64,000 bases of DNA from Cerasicoccus frondis (GTDB lineage Bacteria > Verrucomicrobiota > Verrucomicrobiia > Opitutales > Cerasicoccaceae): the NCBI GenBank assembly GCA_031296915.1, contig JAVDPC010000016.1:92627-156626 (forward strand), in the 5' to 3' direction. Position numbers and translations under genes: made by a program. Numbering within the stretch: the first letter of the stretch is position 1; each line of letters opens with the position of its first letter. The notes under the pieces are model-generated. The model made no database searches. It was given only the letters and a program-made list of their open reading frames with translations, and was not told where the DNA came from. This document shows positions 43,419 to 51,828 of the stretch, piece by piece.

Positions 43419-44750
43419 ATGTCGCTTAATCCCCGATGCTTCTTTGCCCTCTTCGCCGCGTTGGCGCTCAACCTTTCCGCGCAGGCTCCTCAAATCGCCG
43501 CTGGCCCAATGGTAGGCGCGCCCGAAATGCGCTCCATGCCGCTGTGGGTGCAAACTGATGGCCCAGCGGAAGTCGCCTTCGCCTACTGGCCCGAGGACCA
43601 AGACACTCAGCGCAAGGTGACCTCGGCCCAGACGACTACGCCGGAAAATGGCTTCGTGGCCAAAGCAACCGCAGGCCCTTTGGAGCCCGGAACGGTCTAC
43701 CGTTACGAGGTGCTGCTGGATGGAAAGAAAGCCGCCGGGGATGCGGAAATGAAATTCAAAACTACGCCGTATTACACCGACCGCGCGCCGCCGCCAGATT
43801 TCACTGTCGCGCTGGGCGGCGGGCACATTGTCAACGACCCGGCATACGATCCGCTCAATCGGACTCCGGGAGGCGGATATGAAATTTTCCTGGCGATCCT
43901 CGCCAAACAGCCCGACTTAATGATTTGGGCCGGCAATAACGTCCACTTGCGCGAGCCCGATTGGGGATCCCGTGCAGGCATGATCGCACGCTATTCCAAA
44001 AGCCGCGCCCAGCCCGAGCTCCAGCCGCTCCTCGCCGCGGTGCCCCAGGCCGCTACGGTTAGCCAAGGCGAAATCGGCCCGGCGAACACCGGCAAGCACT
44101 TCCGCAACTTGGCTGACGCGCAATCTGTATTTGAACTGTTCTGGGCTAACCCGCCGAGCGCACGCAGCGCCGATGGTCTGGCGACCAGCATTCGCTACGG
44201 CGACGCCGAATTTTTCCTGCTCGACGACCGCTCCAACCGCAGCCTGGATTTTGACGTGGAAAAGAACCGTGAAATCATGGGCGAGGCGCAATTGGCGTGG
44301 CTTCGGCAAGCGCTCAGAGAGAGCACCGCAGATTTTAAAATCATCGTCACCGGCTCATCCGCGCTCAGTCCTTCTGATTCCCAACTGAATCACAAAATTG
44401 CCCAGCATGAGCGCGACGGTATGCTTGATGACCTGAAAAGCGATAGAATCAGCGGCCTCATGTTCGTCAATGGCGGCAAGGATTTCGGCGAGTTCACCAA
44501 GATGGTGCGCGCCAACGCCCCAGACCTCTACGAGCTGAGCCTTGGCCCGCTAACGCAACGTCCGGCGGACGCCACCCGCGAGCTCAATTTCTTTCGAGTG
44601 CCCAGCAGCTCCACCTTCCAGCGGCAATTCGCGATGCTTAAATTTCATGGCGCAGAGAGCGATCGACAACTCACGGTTACGGTTTACAACGGTCTAGGCG
44701 ATCAACTGTGGACGCAGACTCTGGCGCTCAGCGACATGCAATACAACTAA
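43419..44750 (+). CDS. PhoD-like protein lacking metal ligands (probable pseudoenzyme)
   Basis: A 443-residue exported protein (signal 1-22) homologous to PhoD-type phosphodiesterases/alkaline phosphatases: an N-terminal fibronectin-like domain (AEVAFAYW) and a metallophosphatase core. The alignable framework is intact (NDPAYDPLNRTPGGGYEIF, LREPDWGSRAGMIARYSKSR, LFWANPP) but the catalytic positions are changed. The usual GSC becomes GGG; GDN becomes GNN (WAGNNVHLRE); the DDHDYGPN block becomes QGEIGPAN; the C-terminal SGDRH becomes NGGKD. These are the Fe/Ca ligands, so catalysis is unlikely while the fold is kept. ATG 43419 is preferred to TTG 43413. It is followed at 9 bases by hdeD. Confidence 0.8.
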   Translation: MSLNPRCFFALFAALALNLSAQAPQIAAGPMVGAPEMRSMPLWVQTDGPAEVAFAYWPEDQDTQRKVTSAQTTTPENGFVAKATAGPLEPGTVYRYEVLLDGKKAAGDAEMKFKTTPYYTDRAPPPDFTVALGGGHIVNDPAYDPLNRTPGGGYEIFLAILAKQPDLMIWAGNNVHLREPDWGSRAGMIARYSKSRAQPELQPLLAAVPQAATVSQGEIGPANTGKHFRNLADAQSVFELFWANPPSARSADGLATSIRYGDAEFFLLDDRSNRSLDFDVEKNREIMGEAQLAWLRQALRESTADFKIIVTGSSALSPSDSQLNHKIAQHERDGMLDDLKSDRISGLMFVNGGKDFGEFTKMVRANAPDLYELSLGPLTQRPADATRELNFFRVPSSSTFQRQFAMLKFHGAESDRQLTVTVYNGLGDQLWTQTLALSDMQYN

Positions 44751-44759
44751 CCACCAACC

Positions 44760-45323
44760 ATGGCTACTCCCATCAATCCGTTTGCCGGCATCACTCCGGA
44801 ACAGCTCAAGCAAAGCGCCGCCAAGGCCAAAACCGCGGGCATCATCCTGATTGTGCTGGGCGTGTTGGCTGTCATGTTGCCAGGTCTGTTCTCGGTCGGG
44901 CTCGAGTTGTTCCTTGGTTGGCTCATTCTGCTGGGTGGCCTGACACAAATCTTTTCCGCCCTATCGCATAAGGGCGTACATGGACAGGGCTGGGCGCTGA
45001 TCAACGGCGTGCTTGCGGCAATTGCCGGTGGCCTCCTTATTGCGAATCCCGTAATCGGCGTTATCGCGCTCACTGGCATGTTGGGCATTTTTTACGCGGT
45101 CGATGGCATTTTTAAAATCATCGCTTCCGTTCAGGCCAACGGTCAACCCGGGCGCGGCATTGTATTCATCAACGGCGTATTCGGCCTGATCATCGCGGGC
45201 ATCGCCTTCAGTGAATGGCCATCGGCCGCCCATTGGTTCATCGGCATCATCGTTGGCGTAAACTTCCTGATGGCTGGCATGACCCTGCTCAGCTTGGCCA
45301 GCGCCGCCAAGAAGAGCGCTTAA
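44760..45323 (+). CDS. HdeD-family membrane protein (DUF308)
   Basis: A 187-residue polytopic protein with six hydrophobic helices in two repeats of three, the HdeD / DUF308 pattern: GIILIVLGVLAVMLPGLFSVGLELFLGW, then GWALINGVLAAIAGGLLIANP and GIVFINGVFGLIIAGIAF. HdeD is associated with acid resistance in E. coli; the function elsewhere is unknown. The gene follows the PhoD-like gene by 9 bases, probably in one transcript. Confidence 0.9.
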   Translation: MATPINPFAGITPEQLKQSAAKAKTAGIILIVLGVLAVMLPGLFSVGLELFLGWLILLGGLTQIFSALSHKGVHGQGWALINGVLAAIAGGLLIANPVIGVIALTGMLGIFYAVDGIFKIIASVQANGQPGRGIVFINGVFGLIIAGIAFSEWPSAAHWFIGIIVGVNFLMAGMTLLSLASAAKKSA

Positions 45324-45330
45324 CTCGCGC

Positions 45331-45759
45331 CTAATTTTTGGAAGGATCGTCTTCCTGAGCCGTTTGTAAACGGCGGGATTTCGGTTCGAAAGGAAGCAGG
45401 AAGGCCTCGCGGAAATCATAACCATTGGTGAAATCCTCGGGCTGGTCATTCTCGGTCTTCCCGAGGACGCCCCACTCCACGAGATTGAAAACGATGTCGC
45501 CAAAGTCCTCGCAGCGCTTGATGCCCCAGTGCGTGAGCAACGTGTAAGCTAAAGGACCATACTGCTCCAACGCATAATCGCGGATGCCGGACAACAACTC
45601 CTGGCCCGATACATGACGCGTTTCGCGTTCTGGCTCGTCCTTGAGGGATTTGATGGTGTGGTCCAACCCCAGGCGCACAAAATGATAGGCGCCCGCATCG
45701 TAGCGGGTGTCTTCCTTGCGAATCAAGGCGACAACTTCATCGAAATCTTTCGCAGCCAT
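45331..45759 (-). CDS. Minf_1886-family protein
   Basis: A 142-residue protein of the uncharacterised Minf_1886 family, common in Verrucomicrobiota, Planctomycetota and Chlamydiota. DFDEVVALIRKEDTRYDAGAY, HVSGQELLSGIRDYALEQYG and KRCEDFGDIVFNLVEWGVLGKT are its conserved segments. It has no known catalytic residues. It converges on hdeD with an 8-base gap and supports the phylum assignment. Confidence 0.9.
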   Translation of the reverse strand: MAAKDFDEVVALIRKEDTRYDAGAYHFVRLGLDHTIKSLKDEPERETRHVSGQELLSGIRDYALEQYGPLAYTLLTHWGIKRCEDFGDIVFNLVEWGVLGKTENDQPEDFTNGYDFREAFLLPFEPKSRRLQTAQEDDPSKN

Positions 45760-45815
45760 GAAACGAAAGAGTGAAATTCCTCAATGCCGTCAGGTCAAGC
45801 AGCAGTTCCCCGCAC

Positions 45816-46205
45816 TCAGAAGAACTTCGAGATAAAATAGCGGTTGTTCGCCACCCGACGGTAACCCCACTCACTCAGCGCCGCAAAGATTCGGCTGCGA
45901 CGATAAAGCCGCTCCAACCACGTGCAGCCGCGCGCATGCGTCAATACACGGTAAATCGCCTCCGCCGAATGGGTGACCACGCCATCGGGTTCAACCAACC
46001 TCACGGCCTGTTCGAGCTCCGACTCCGGGATCTCTGGAAAGCACGCCAACATCTTTTGGTAAGGCTCGTAACGAACGGCGTCTCCAGTGCGTCGCTGTAG
46101 CCGGTGCGCCGATCGCATGCAAAACCCGCAATCGCCATCCCAAAGAAGAGTTGGCTTTGCCGGTGGCGATTCGACCCGCAGCTTCATCCCAACCATGCTG
46201 AACAA
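45816..46205 (-). CDS. DCC1-like thiol-disulfide oxidoreductase (DUF393)
   Basis: A 129-residue member of the DCC (DUF393) family. The hallmark DGDCGFCMRSAHRLQRR has the CxxC thiol pair near residues 26-29, as in thioredoxin-like redox proteins, followed by a conserved tail with RYEPYQK and a C-terminal YRRVANNRYFIS. Starts at M7 or M4 are possible. It is on the minus strand near Minf_1886 but about 60 bases away. The partner is unknown. Confidence 0.85.
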   Translation of the reverse strand: MFSMVGMKLRVESPPAKPTLLWDGDCGFCMRSAHRLQRRTGDAVRYEPYQKMLACFPEIPESELEQAVRLVEPDGVVTHSAEAIYRVLTHARGCTWLERLYRRSRIFAALSEWGYRRVANNRYFISKFF

Positions 46206-46243
46206 TTCTCATCGATTGTCCACTCACCATGCGCGACTAATAA

Positions 46244-46762
46244 CTAAGCATTGTCGGTCTTAGGCGCAGTCTTTTTTGCGGCTTTTCGAGTCGTCTTTTT
46301 GGTGGCTTTCTTGGCTGTTTTCTTGGTCGCAGCTTTCTTGACGGCTTTTTTAGCAGAGGTCTTTTTCGCGGCGGCTTTCTTAGTCGTCTTCTTAACAGCC
46401 TTTTTCGCTGCTTTTTTGGCGCCCTTCTTAGCCGCCTTTTTGGTGGCTTTCTTAGCAGGCTTGTCGGCGACTTTTTTCGCTACCTTCTTTTTCTTTTTGG
46501 CTTTTTTGCCAGCACCAGAGGTTTTGGCGTCGGCTTCCGCAGCGGCTTCTTCCGAGTAGATCGTTTCGTGGATTTTGCTCAAGTTGTCTTCGATCTTCTC
46601 GACGACAGGCGAAGTTAGCTCGTAAGTGGTGTTAAAGATTTTGGTGAGTGTGTCACAAGTCTTGTCGAGCAAGTCCTCGTGATAGTCGCGCGACTTAACT
46701 TTTTGCGTGCGGAGATACTTCTTCAGCTTCTTAGCAAGCTGGCCCTTTTTCAGTTTTTTCAT
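46244..46762 (-). CDS. histone-H1-like lysine-rich nucleoid protein
   Basis: A 172-residue protein starting at ATG 46762 (an upstream TTG at 46789 is less likely). The N-terminal half has a folded helical region (LLDKTCDTLTKIFNTTYELTSP, KIEDNLSKIHETIY), and the C-terminal half is almost pure Lys/Ala/Thr repeats such as KKATKKAAKKGAKKAAKK, the H1/HC-like tail that condenses DNA. It is comparable to histone-like proteins of Chlamydiae and Verrucomicrobia. The repeat DNA is a likely slippage site. Confidence 0.85.
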   Translation of the reverse strand: MKKLKKGQLAKKLKKYLRTQKVKSRDYHEDLLDKTCDTLTKIFNTTYELTSPVVEKIEDNLSKIHETIYSEEAAAEADAKTSGAGKKAKKKKKVAKKVADKPAKKATKKAAKKGAKKAAKKAVKKTTKKAAAKKTSAKKAVKKAATKKTAKKATKKTTRKAAKKTAPKTDNA

Positions 46763-46869
46763 AGCCTTGCCTTTCAGAGATTTAGGCAATGTTAGGCGTC
46801 GTATCAGCGTTTGGCAAGAAAACGTTACCCAGCATGAGTAAACGTAACGCCCTATCTTCTGTAGTCACC

Positions 46870-46913
46870 TATTTAGCGCACTGCGCAAAGCTATCGATGC
46901 AACGGGACGGCGC
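46870..46913 (-). repeat. two-hairpin 3'-end element, copy D
   Basis: On the minus strand it starts right at the stop of the 46914 gene: an imperfect hairpin 1 (gtcccgttgc arm retained), linker atcgatag, and hairpin 2 ctttgcgcagtgcgctaaat, which is the most degenerate. Orientation matches the other three. Confidence 0.6.
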
Positions 46914-47813
46914 CTAGTAGCCGACCGTGCAGCCGAGGTAATTGATCATCCAGTGCTCTTTCCAGAGGCGATAACGCCCTTCGAATGACAGACGACCGTG
47001 CTCTTCCTGGAACTCACGCGGGAGCAGGTAGCCAGACTGCAGGTTGGCAATTTCCAAGCTGGTTTGCTGGCGGTTGATGTCGTCCAAAGGATCGTCATCG
47101 TCCCAGGTTTCAACGTTAACGCCTTCGCGAAGCAGACGGCGGCGGTGGTAACGCAAAAGCTTGTCCAGCTTCCGCATCAGCGGCTTGCGAACAATGAACC
47201 ACTTCTCCGGATAAAAGCCGCCGAAGGGCATCATCAGGTTTGAGGTGATGACGCGCTCGCCTTCCTTGGTCTTGGTGATGAGCACGTAGCAAACCTGGTG
47301 CGAGCTCATTCCGTTGGGAAAAAACATGACCTGCAGGCGCACGAGTCCTTGCTCGTCCTGATAAATGCTGGAGCGAATCACGTAGTCGCGAATCAGCTCT
47401 GCCTTCAGGGAGTCCAGCTTCTTGAAACCGGTGCTGCGCAGCCAGTCGCGCAAGAGAATGAAACGCTTGTCAGCCGGCCATTCGTCGCCCTCAGAATTTT
47501 TGCGAAATCGCGGAAACAACGGAATCGGCCCCTTGCTGACCGCGCAAACTTCGATCCAGTTGTAGAGCGTTTCCAGAAGAAACCAGCCCATAAACGATAC
47601 CCCTGCAAGGACCCAGAACGGGCGTTCAGACCAGCCAAATTCCCGGGAAGCTGCCGCCACCGTGCAGGCAAACAACAGCCAGCGCAACCAGCGGTTGAAA
47701 ATCGACAGGAGCGGGCTTTGCCAATGACTGTTCGCAAACCCGATTCCCATGGAGAGAATCAGCAGGCCGAGAACAATTTGAGTTGCAATGGACATTAATG
47801 CTGTAGACGGCAA
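46914..47813 (-). CDS. membrane protein with long cytoplasmic domain
   Basis: A 299-residue protein with about three N-terminal hydrophobic helices (9-25, 42-57, 67-88) and a soluble C-terminal domain of about 200 residues rich in Arg and aromatic residues (FILLRDWLRSTGFKKLD, RKLDKLLRYHRRRLLREG). An ATG at residue 7 (47795) is an alternative start. No family is recognised. It is next to and in the same direction as dnaN, 48 bases downstream of it. Confidence 0.6.
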   Translation of the reverse strand: MPSTALMSIATQIVLGLLILSMGIGFANSHWQSPLLSIFNRWLRWLLFACTVAAASREFGWSERPFWVLAGVSFMGWFLLETLYNWIEVCAVSKGPIPLFPRFRKNSEGDEWPADKRFILLRDWLRSTGFKKLDSLKAELIRDYVIRSSIYQDEQGLVRLQVMFFPNGMSSHQVCYVLITKTKEGERVITSNLMMPFGGFYPEKWFIVRKPLMRKLDKLLRYHRRRLLREGVNVETWDDDDPLDDINRQQTSLEIANLQSGYLLPREFQEEHGRLSFEGRYRLWKEHWMINYLGCTVGY

Positions 47814-47861
47814 AAATGGAGCGTTGGTTCCATTATTTGCACTAGGGAGTCTGCCCGGGGA

Positions 47862-48989
47862 TTAATTCAAGCGCAATGGCATAATGACGCACAGGAAGCT
47901 ATCCAACGTCTTAAACACACCAGGGCTTAATTCATCCTTAAACTCGAAGTAAACTTCGTCTTGGGCGAGCGCTTTCAGCGGATCCAGCAGGAACTGCGGG
48001 TTGAACGCCACCGTGACTTCCGTGCCTTCGTAGCTGATCGCCATCGATTCGTGGGATTCACCGTATTCGGGCGATGAACCAGTGATTTCGAGCAGGTTGT
48101 CGGACAGCTTCAGCTTGACGGAGTTGTTCTTGTCGCTGGTCACGAGGGCCGCACGCTGCACGCACTCCGCCAAGAGCTCGCGCTCGATCTTGATGCGGTT
48201 TTCAGTCTCCTTCGGAATGACCTGCTTGTAGTCAGGGTACTTGCCTTCGACGATCTTGGAAACGAGGTAGATCGAATCCACCAAGCCACTGTCGTCATCG
48301 GTTGCGATCTGGATTTCGAATGCAACCTGACGGTCACTGAAAGTAATTTTAACGGCTTCGCCCTGCCCTAGGAGGCGCTGGAGCTCGTCGACGGTTTTGG
48401 CCGGCAAAATGAGGTCGCCCGCATTGTCTTCGACGACTTCCACTTCCTTGCTGCAAAGAGCGAGGCGGCGGCCATCGGTGGCGACGAGCGTCATCGAGTT
48501 GTCGCGGAACTGGAAGAACACGCCGTTGAGGATGTAGCGGTTCTCGTCCTTGCTCTGGGCGTAGGAGACGTTCTTGAGCATGCCGACAACGTCGTCCTGC
48601 TGCAGATTGAAAATGTGCTGGTCGGCAAACGAGGGGAGCGGCGGGAACTCGTCCTCGCTGATGCCCATGATGCGGAAGAGGGATCCGCCAGAAGTGATCT
48701 TGGCTTGATTGCCGGACGAAGCGTCCACTTCCACTTCGCTGTTGGGGAGGGCGCGGACGATCGTCGCCAGCTTGCGAACCGGAAGCGTGATGCCCCCTGG
48801 CTGCTCAACTTCGGCCTTGATGCGGCAGCGGATGCCAAGGTCGAGATTCGTGGTAGTGAGGGAGAGTTGATTTCCTTCGGCTTGAATCAGCACGTTGCTG
48901 AGGATGGGCATTGTGGCGCGGGAGCCCACCACGTTGAGCACCTGCTGCAGACCGGTGGCGAAATGATCACGGTGAATCTTGAACTTCAT
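47862..48989 (-). CDS. dnaN: DNA polymerase III beta subunit (sliding clamp)
   Basis: A 375-residue beta clamp, the processivity ring for DNA polymerase III. The three-domain pattern is complete: N-terminal [22 protein letters not shown], the middle [13 protein letters not shown], then [12 protein letters not shown], and the C-terminal [12 protein letters not shown], which ends in the hydrophobic MPLRL needed for partner binding. The gene is not beside dnaA or recF. A promoter (TATAAT) and a palindrome-rich region lie upstream. Confidence 0.97.
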   Translation of the reverse strand: MKFKIHRDHFATGLQQVLNVVGSRATMPILSNVLIQAEGNQLSLTTTNLDLGIRCRIKAEVEQPGGITLPVRKLATIVRALPNSEVEVDASSGNQAKITSGGSLFRIMGISEDEFPPLPSFADQHIFNLQQDDVVGMLKNVSYAQSKDENRYILNGVFFQFRDNSMTLVATDGRRLALCSKEVEVVEDNAGDLILPAKTVDELQRLLGQGEAVKITFSDRQVAFEIQIATDDDSGLVDSIYLVSKIVEGKYPDYKQVIPKETENRIKIERELLAECVQRAALVTSDKNNSVKLKLSDNLLEITGSSPEYGESHESMAISYEGTEVTVAFNPQFLLDPLKALAQDEVYFEFKDELSPGVFKTLDSFLCVIMPLRLN

Positions 48990-49304
48990 TGGGTAGCAAA
49001 AGTGGGAGTTTTCGGACTTACTGGCAACGTTAGATTATTAGGAAAATATTTTATAAAAGTTTCTATTCCCTATTATAGGCGGCGCAATAGTGTAACAAGC
49101 TTGTAACTGCCTGTTTTCAAACAGCTTGCGCTGGAGATTGAAGGGGAATAACTCTGAGCGCAAGCCCGAACAACTAATAACATGTCGGTAACTCGCTGGT
49201 TATTCCCAACTATCCGCAGAGTTACCCGCAGTTTGTTCCGAACGAGTTTCGGGTGGGTGGCGGAGCTGTTTCATGTGTTCTTTTGCCGCGAAAGCATTAG
49301 CTAC
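48990..49304. other. AT-rich, palindrome-rich region upstream of dnaN, possible origin
   Basis: A 315-base gap. It holds an AT-rich run (about 49030-49080), perfect palindromes acaagcttgt (49094-49103, within taacaagcttgtaac) and ctgttttcaaacag (49111-49124), the 8-bp dyad cttgcgct/agcgcaag (49125-49164), and three consecutive DnaA-box-like nonamers, ttattccca, ctatccgca and ttacccgca (49200-49230), each two mismatches from ttatccaca. The nonamers are spaced 10-12 bases apart in the same direction. Confidence 0.45.
49072..49099 (-). promoter_or_regulatory. dnaN promoter
   Basis: On the minus strand a perfect -10 TATAAT lies at 49072-49077, 83 bases before the dnaN ATG, with a weak -35 (CTTGTT or TTGTTA, 15-16 bases upstream). 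The -35 overlaps the palindrome acaagcttgt, which could be an operator. Confidence 0.5.
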
Positions 49305-49703
49305 TCAGTGGCGGTCTGTCTCGGCTAGTTTGCGTTCAAGGCGCGCAATCTCAGATTGCAGTTCCCGCATCATCTTGGCGAGTTTCAGCTCCCGGATCTT
49401 GGCAATGCCTACTGCGGCATTCGTCACGCCAATGACCACTATTATGATTACGCCGGCGGGTGCATGGCTCAGTTCTTCAAAGTCAGACCACGTGTGGTAG
49501 GTAATCGCGAGTAAGGCCGCGGCGAGGATCAGCTGAGTGTAGGCCCAGCCTCGTTTGTTCTCGATCTGCTGAATTTCGTGCGCAATTTCGGTGCGTCTGT
49601 CGCAATCGAGCTTCGGGCAATTGCTGGGAGCAGGCCGTCTAGATTGGTAGTCAGGATCCGAGATCGTTCCGGGCTGCGGGACTGTCCAGCGAAATGTCTT
49701 CAT
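49305..49703 (-). CDS. small membrane protein, paralogue 1
   Basis: A 132-residue protein beginning MKTFRWTVPQPG, then a charged region with Cys residues, two membrane helices (about 55-70 and 82-100) and a C-terminal coiled coil (LAKMMRELQSEIARLERKLA). Its first twelve residues resemble those of the next gene upstream (MKTFRFTIPELG). No family is recognised. The ATGA overlap with that gene means they are cotranslated. Confidence 0.6.
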   Translation of the reverse strand: MKTFRWTVPQPGTISDPDYQSRRPAPSNCPKLDCDRRTEIAHEIQQIENKRGWAYTQLILAAALLAITYHTWSDFEELSHAPAGVIIIVVIGVTNAAVGIAKIRELKLAKMMRELQSEIARLERKLAETDRH

Positions 49704-49987
49704 GTTTCAGCTTTCATTTGGCTACTAATGCGTCTGGCCCGTGAAAAAGCGCCAAATCGTTCCAGTGCAAACAAGAGGAAAAACACAGTGCTGGGCCGTA
49801 AATCCTGTTCGGCAATGTCGTTCATCAGGCCGGCTGTGCCGAGCAGTAGAAAGATCGCCGCCATGCTGAGAAACAAGCTAGGCCGTGGCGGCTGAGCACG
49901 ATTATGCTCAGCCAAGTAAAGCTCACGGTTGAGTTTTTCAGCGGCGCTGGGCCCTAGTTCAGGGATGGTGAAACGGAAAGTCTTCAT
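49700..49987 (-). CDS. small membrane protein, paralogue 2
   Basis: A 95-residue protein with the shared N-terminal motif MKTFRFTIPELG, two hydrophobic segments (about 38-55 and 65-78) and an Arg-rich C-terminus. It overlaps the downstream paralogue by four bases. The family is not recognised. The common N-terminus on otherwise different proteins looks like a shared recognition tag. Confidence 0.55.
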   Translation of the reverse strand: MKTFRFTIPELGPSAAEKLNRELYLAEHNRAQPPRPSLFLSMAAIFLLLGTAGLMNDIAEQDLRPSTVFFLLFALERFGAFSRARRISSQMKAET

Positions 49988-50147
49988 CGCTTGATTTCAT
50001 CAACTTAATGGCCAGGCCAGGCGTTGCAATGAGAAACCGTGATGTGTCGTAGTGAACTCGACGAAGTTGGAACAAAACATTCGCCAGCCCGCGGGCGCAT
50101 GTCATGATGCGTTGAACCAAACGAATCTTGCTACTTCCCTTGATTGA

Positions 50148-50678
50148 ATGAGCGCGCTTTCAGAATTTCGACTTTACCTGTGCAATTTCTGGGTAAACCG
50201 GATTCCGTCGCATACGTTGCGCAACGCGTATTACCAGTATGTGATGGGCTTTGAGCTGCCCGCGAAACCGAGTTTGTTGATGGGATTGCGATTCAACGCA
50301 GCGAAGGGATTTCGGATAGAAGCTGGCAGTGTGGTCAATCAGTTTTGCTCATTGGATACGCGCGGAGGCATTACCATTGGCGCCTCGGTGTCGATTTCGC
50401 CCGAGGTTTCGATTATTACGGCGGATCACGATTTGCAGGATGCGGGCTTTGCCGGGCGCGTACGGGGCGTGACCATCGAAGACTATGTTTTCGTTGGCGC
50501 GCGCGCGACGATCCTGCCAGGCGTCACTTTGGGGGAAGGCAGTGTCGTAGCGGCGGGCGCTGTCGTAACCAAGTCCACGGATCCTTACACCATTGTGGGC
50601 GGAGTTCCGGCGCGGGTGATTGGTCAGCGTTCGCGGTCCTTGCATTATCAATTGAACTACCAACGCTTGTTCCATTAA
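50148..50678 (+). CDS. hexapeptide-repeat acyltransferase
   Basis: A 176-residue left-handed beta-helix transferase of the maltose/galactoside O-acetyltransferase type. The rungs GFRIEAGSVVNQFC, GGITIGASVSISPEVSIIT and VTIEDYVFVGARATILPGVTLGEGSVVAAGAVVTK are clear; ADHD includes the catalytic His. The C-terminus has the usual VGGVPARVIG. It acetylates a sugar or antibiotic-like substrate, not identified. It stands alone, with a 90-base gap before the next gene. Confidence 0.9.
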   Translation: MSALSEFRLYLCNFWVNRIPSHTLRNAYYQYVMGFELPAKPSLLMGLRFNAAKGFRIEAGSVVNQFCSLDTRGGITIGASVSISPEVSIITADHDLQDAGFAGRVRGVTIEDYVFVGARATILPGVTLGEGSVVAAGAVVTKSTDPYTIVGGVPARVIGQRSRSLHYQLNYQRLFH

Positions 50679-50769
50679 AGGGCAATGGGACGTATCTGAT
50701 TGCCCTGTGGTTGACAACAAACCAGCGGCATTGATGATGATGACGCAGAGGCTGCTGCCTCGCCTATTC

Positions 50770-51420
50770 ATGAAGCATGTTTTACCAACCGTCATCCTGA
50801 GCCTGATCGCCGTGTGCGTGAGTGCGCAATTTGACCTTCCTCCTCCCCCCGGCTACGAAGCGTCGGATGGGCAGAAAGCCCGTAGTAGGGCTGCGCAGAG
50901 GCATGCAGACTCGATGCACCGCGGCAGGTTTACTTTTAGCGACCCCGAGGGCGATGTCATGGGGGCAAAGCCTTTTCACTATCTGGATATCGTCCGGTTG
51001 ACGCTCATTCCGATGACGGAGACAGACACGCTGGTGAGCATCGATTTTGCCGACCCCATGCCGGCTCCAGCTGACGCGAAAGTGGAATCGATCATCTTTT
51101 TCAGTCTCGATTTGGATCAGGACGTCACGACCGGTAAGGCGTTTGCGGAACTTGGCGTGGACACATCGATCAAATTTAAGGGGCGGGATAACAGCCAGCC
51201 ATGGATTGCCGAGGTTAAAGAGCACAGCAAGCCAGCGATGGACTGTCAGTTATCGGTGCACAATCTTTTCCGGAAGGGTAACACATTGGGCTTTTTGCTG
51301 CGGACCGAAGGGCCCAAGAATCTGGATCAGTTCAATCTTTATATTGGCGCGCTGGCTGACTATCAGACAGTGGACGCGATGCCCGCGCTCAGAATTGATC
51401 TTGCCTCAGTGCGCTTGTAA
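50770..51420 (+). CDS. exported hypothetical protein
   Basis: About 216 residues from ATG 50770 with signal peptide (VILSLIAVCVSA-QF). Mature domain: a Pro-rich start (DLPPPPGYEASDG), then a beta-rich part with FSDPEGDVMGAKPFHYLDIVR and IIFFSLDLDQDVTTGKAFAELGVD, which looks like a small Asp-rich, possibly Ca-binding beta-sandwich (DLDQDVTTG). Length and pattern fit a secreted binding protein. No family is claimed. Confidence 0.65.
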   Translation: MKHVLPTVILSLIAVCVSAQFDLPPPPGYEASDGQKARSRAAQRHADSMHRGRFTFSDPEGDVMGAKPFHYLDIVRLTLIPMTETDTLVSIDFADPMPAPADAKVESIIFFSLDLDQDVTTGKAFAELGVDTSIKFKGRDNSQPWIAEVKEHSKPAMDCQLSVHNLFRKGNTLGFLLRTEGPKNLDQFNLYIGALADYQTVDAMPALRIDLASVRL

Positions 51421-51437
51421 GCAAGCCCGATCTGCAT

Positions 51438-51468
51438 AAAAAAGGAGGCCTGGTATGGACCTCCCTTT
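51438..51468 (-). terminator. intrinsic terminator between convergent genes
   Basis: ggagg(c)c / gg(a)cctcc forms a stem around a 6-base loop with a T-run on the minus strand (TTTTTT) and ccctttggg on the plus strand. It mainly serves the 51490 gene. Confidence 0.65.
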
Positions 51469-51489
51469 GGGGAATATACGATTTGAAAG

Positions 51490-51828
51490 TTAGCTTGGAA
51501 GTCTGGCAGGCGATACAGGCTCTTCCGATGAATGCAGGTATTGGCGAAGGTTCCAGAAGCCTAACGCCAGACCAATTAAACCAGAGGTCAGCATAAGCGT
51601 CTGGTCAATCGACCAGTAAATGTAAGCAAACGCTGTTAAGGCAAAGCCCAGCGTAAGAAAGATAATCGCCAAGCGAAACGCAGTGGCGTCATTTGCTTCA
51701 ACGGCTTCGCTGTTGAGCGCGGTAATATTTTCCCCCAATCCCTTCATCATGCCCTTAAGCCTACTTTGGCGTTGATTTAGCCACAAGCGTTCAGCTGTGC
51801 TTTTATGCTTCATGTGCAGCTCAATCAA
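51490..51828 (-). CDS. small membrane protein
   Basis: A 112-residue protein with a charged N-terminal helix (ERLWLNQRQSRLKGMMKGLG), two membrane helices (about 52-70 and 76-92) and a Pro-rich C-terminus. It is similar in plan to the 49305/49700 proteins but lacks their N-terminal motif. No family is recognised. Confidence 0.5.
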   Translation of the reverse strand: MIELHMKHKSTAERLWLNQRQSRLKGMMKGLGENITALNSEAVEANDATAFRLAIIFLTLGFALTAFAYIYWSIDQTLMLTSGLIGLALGFWNLRQYLHSSEEPVSPARLPS

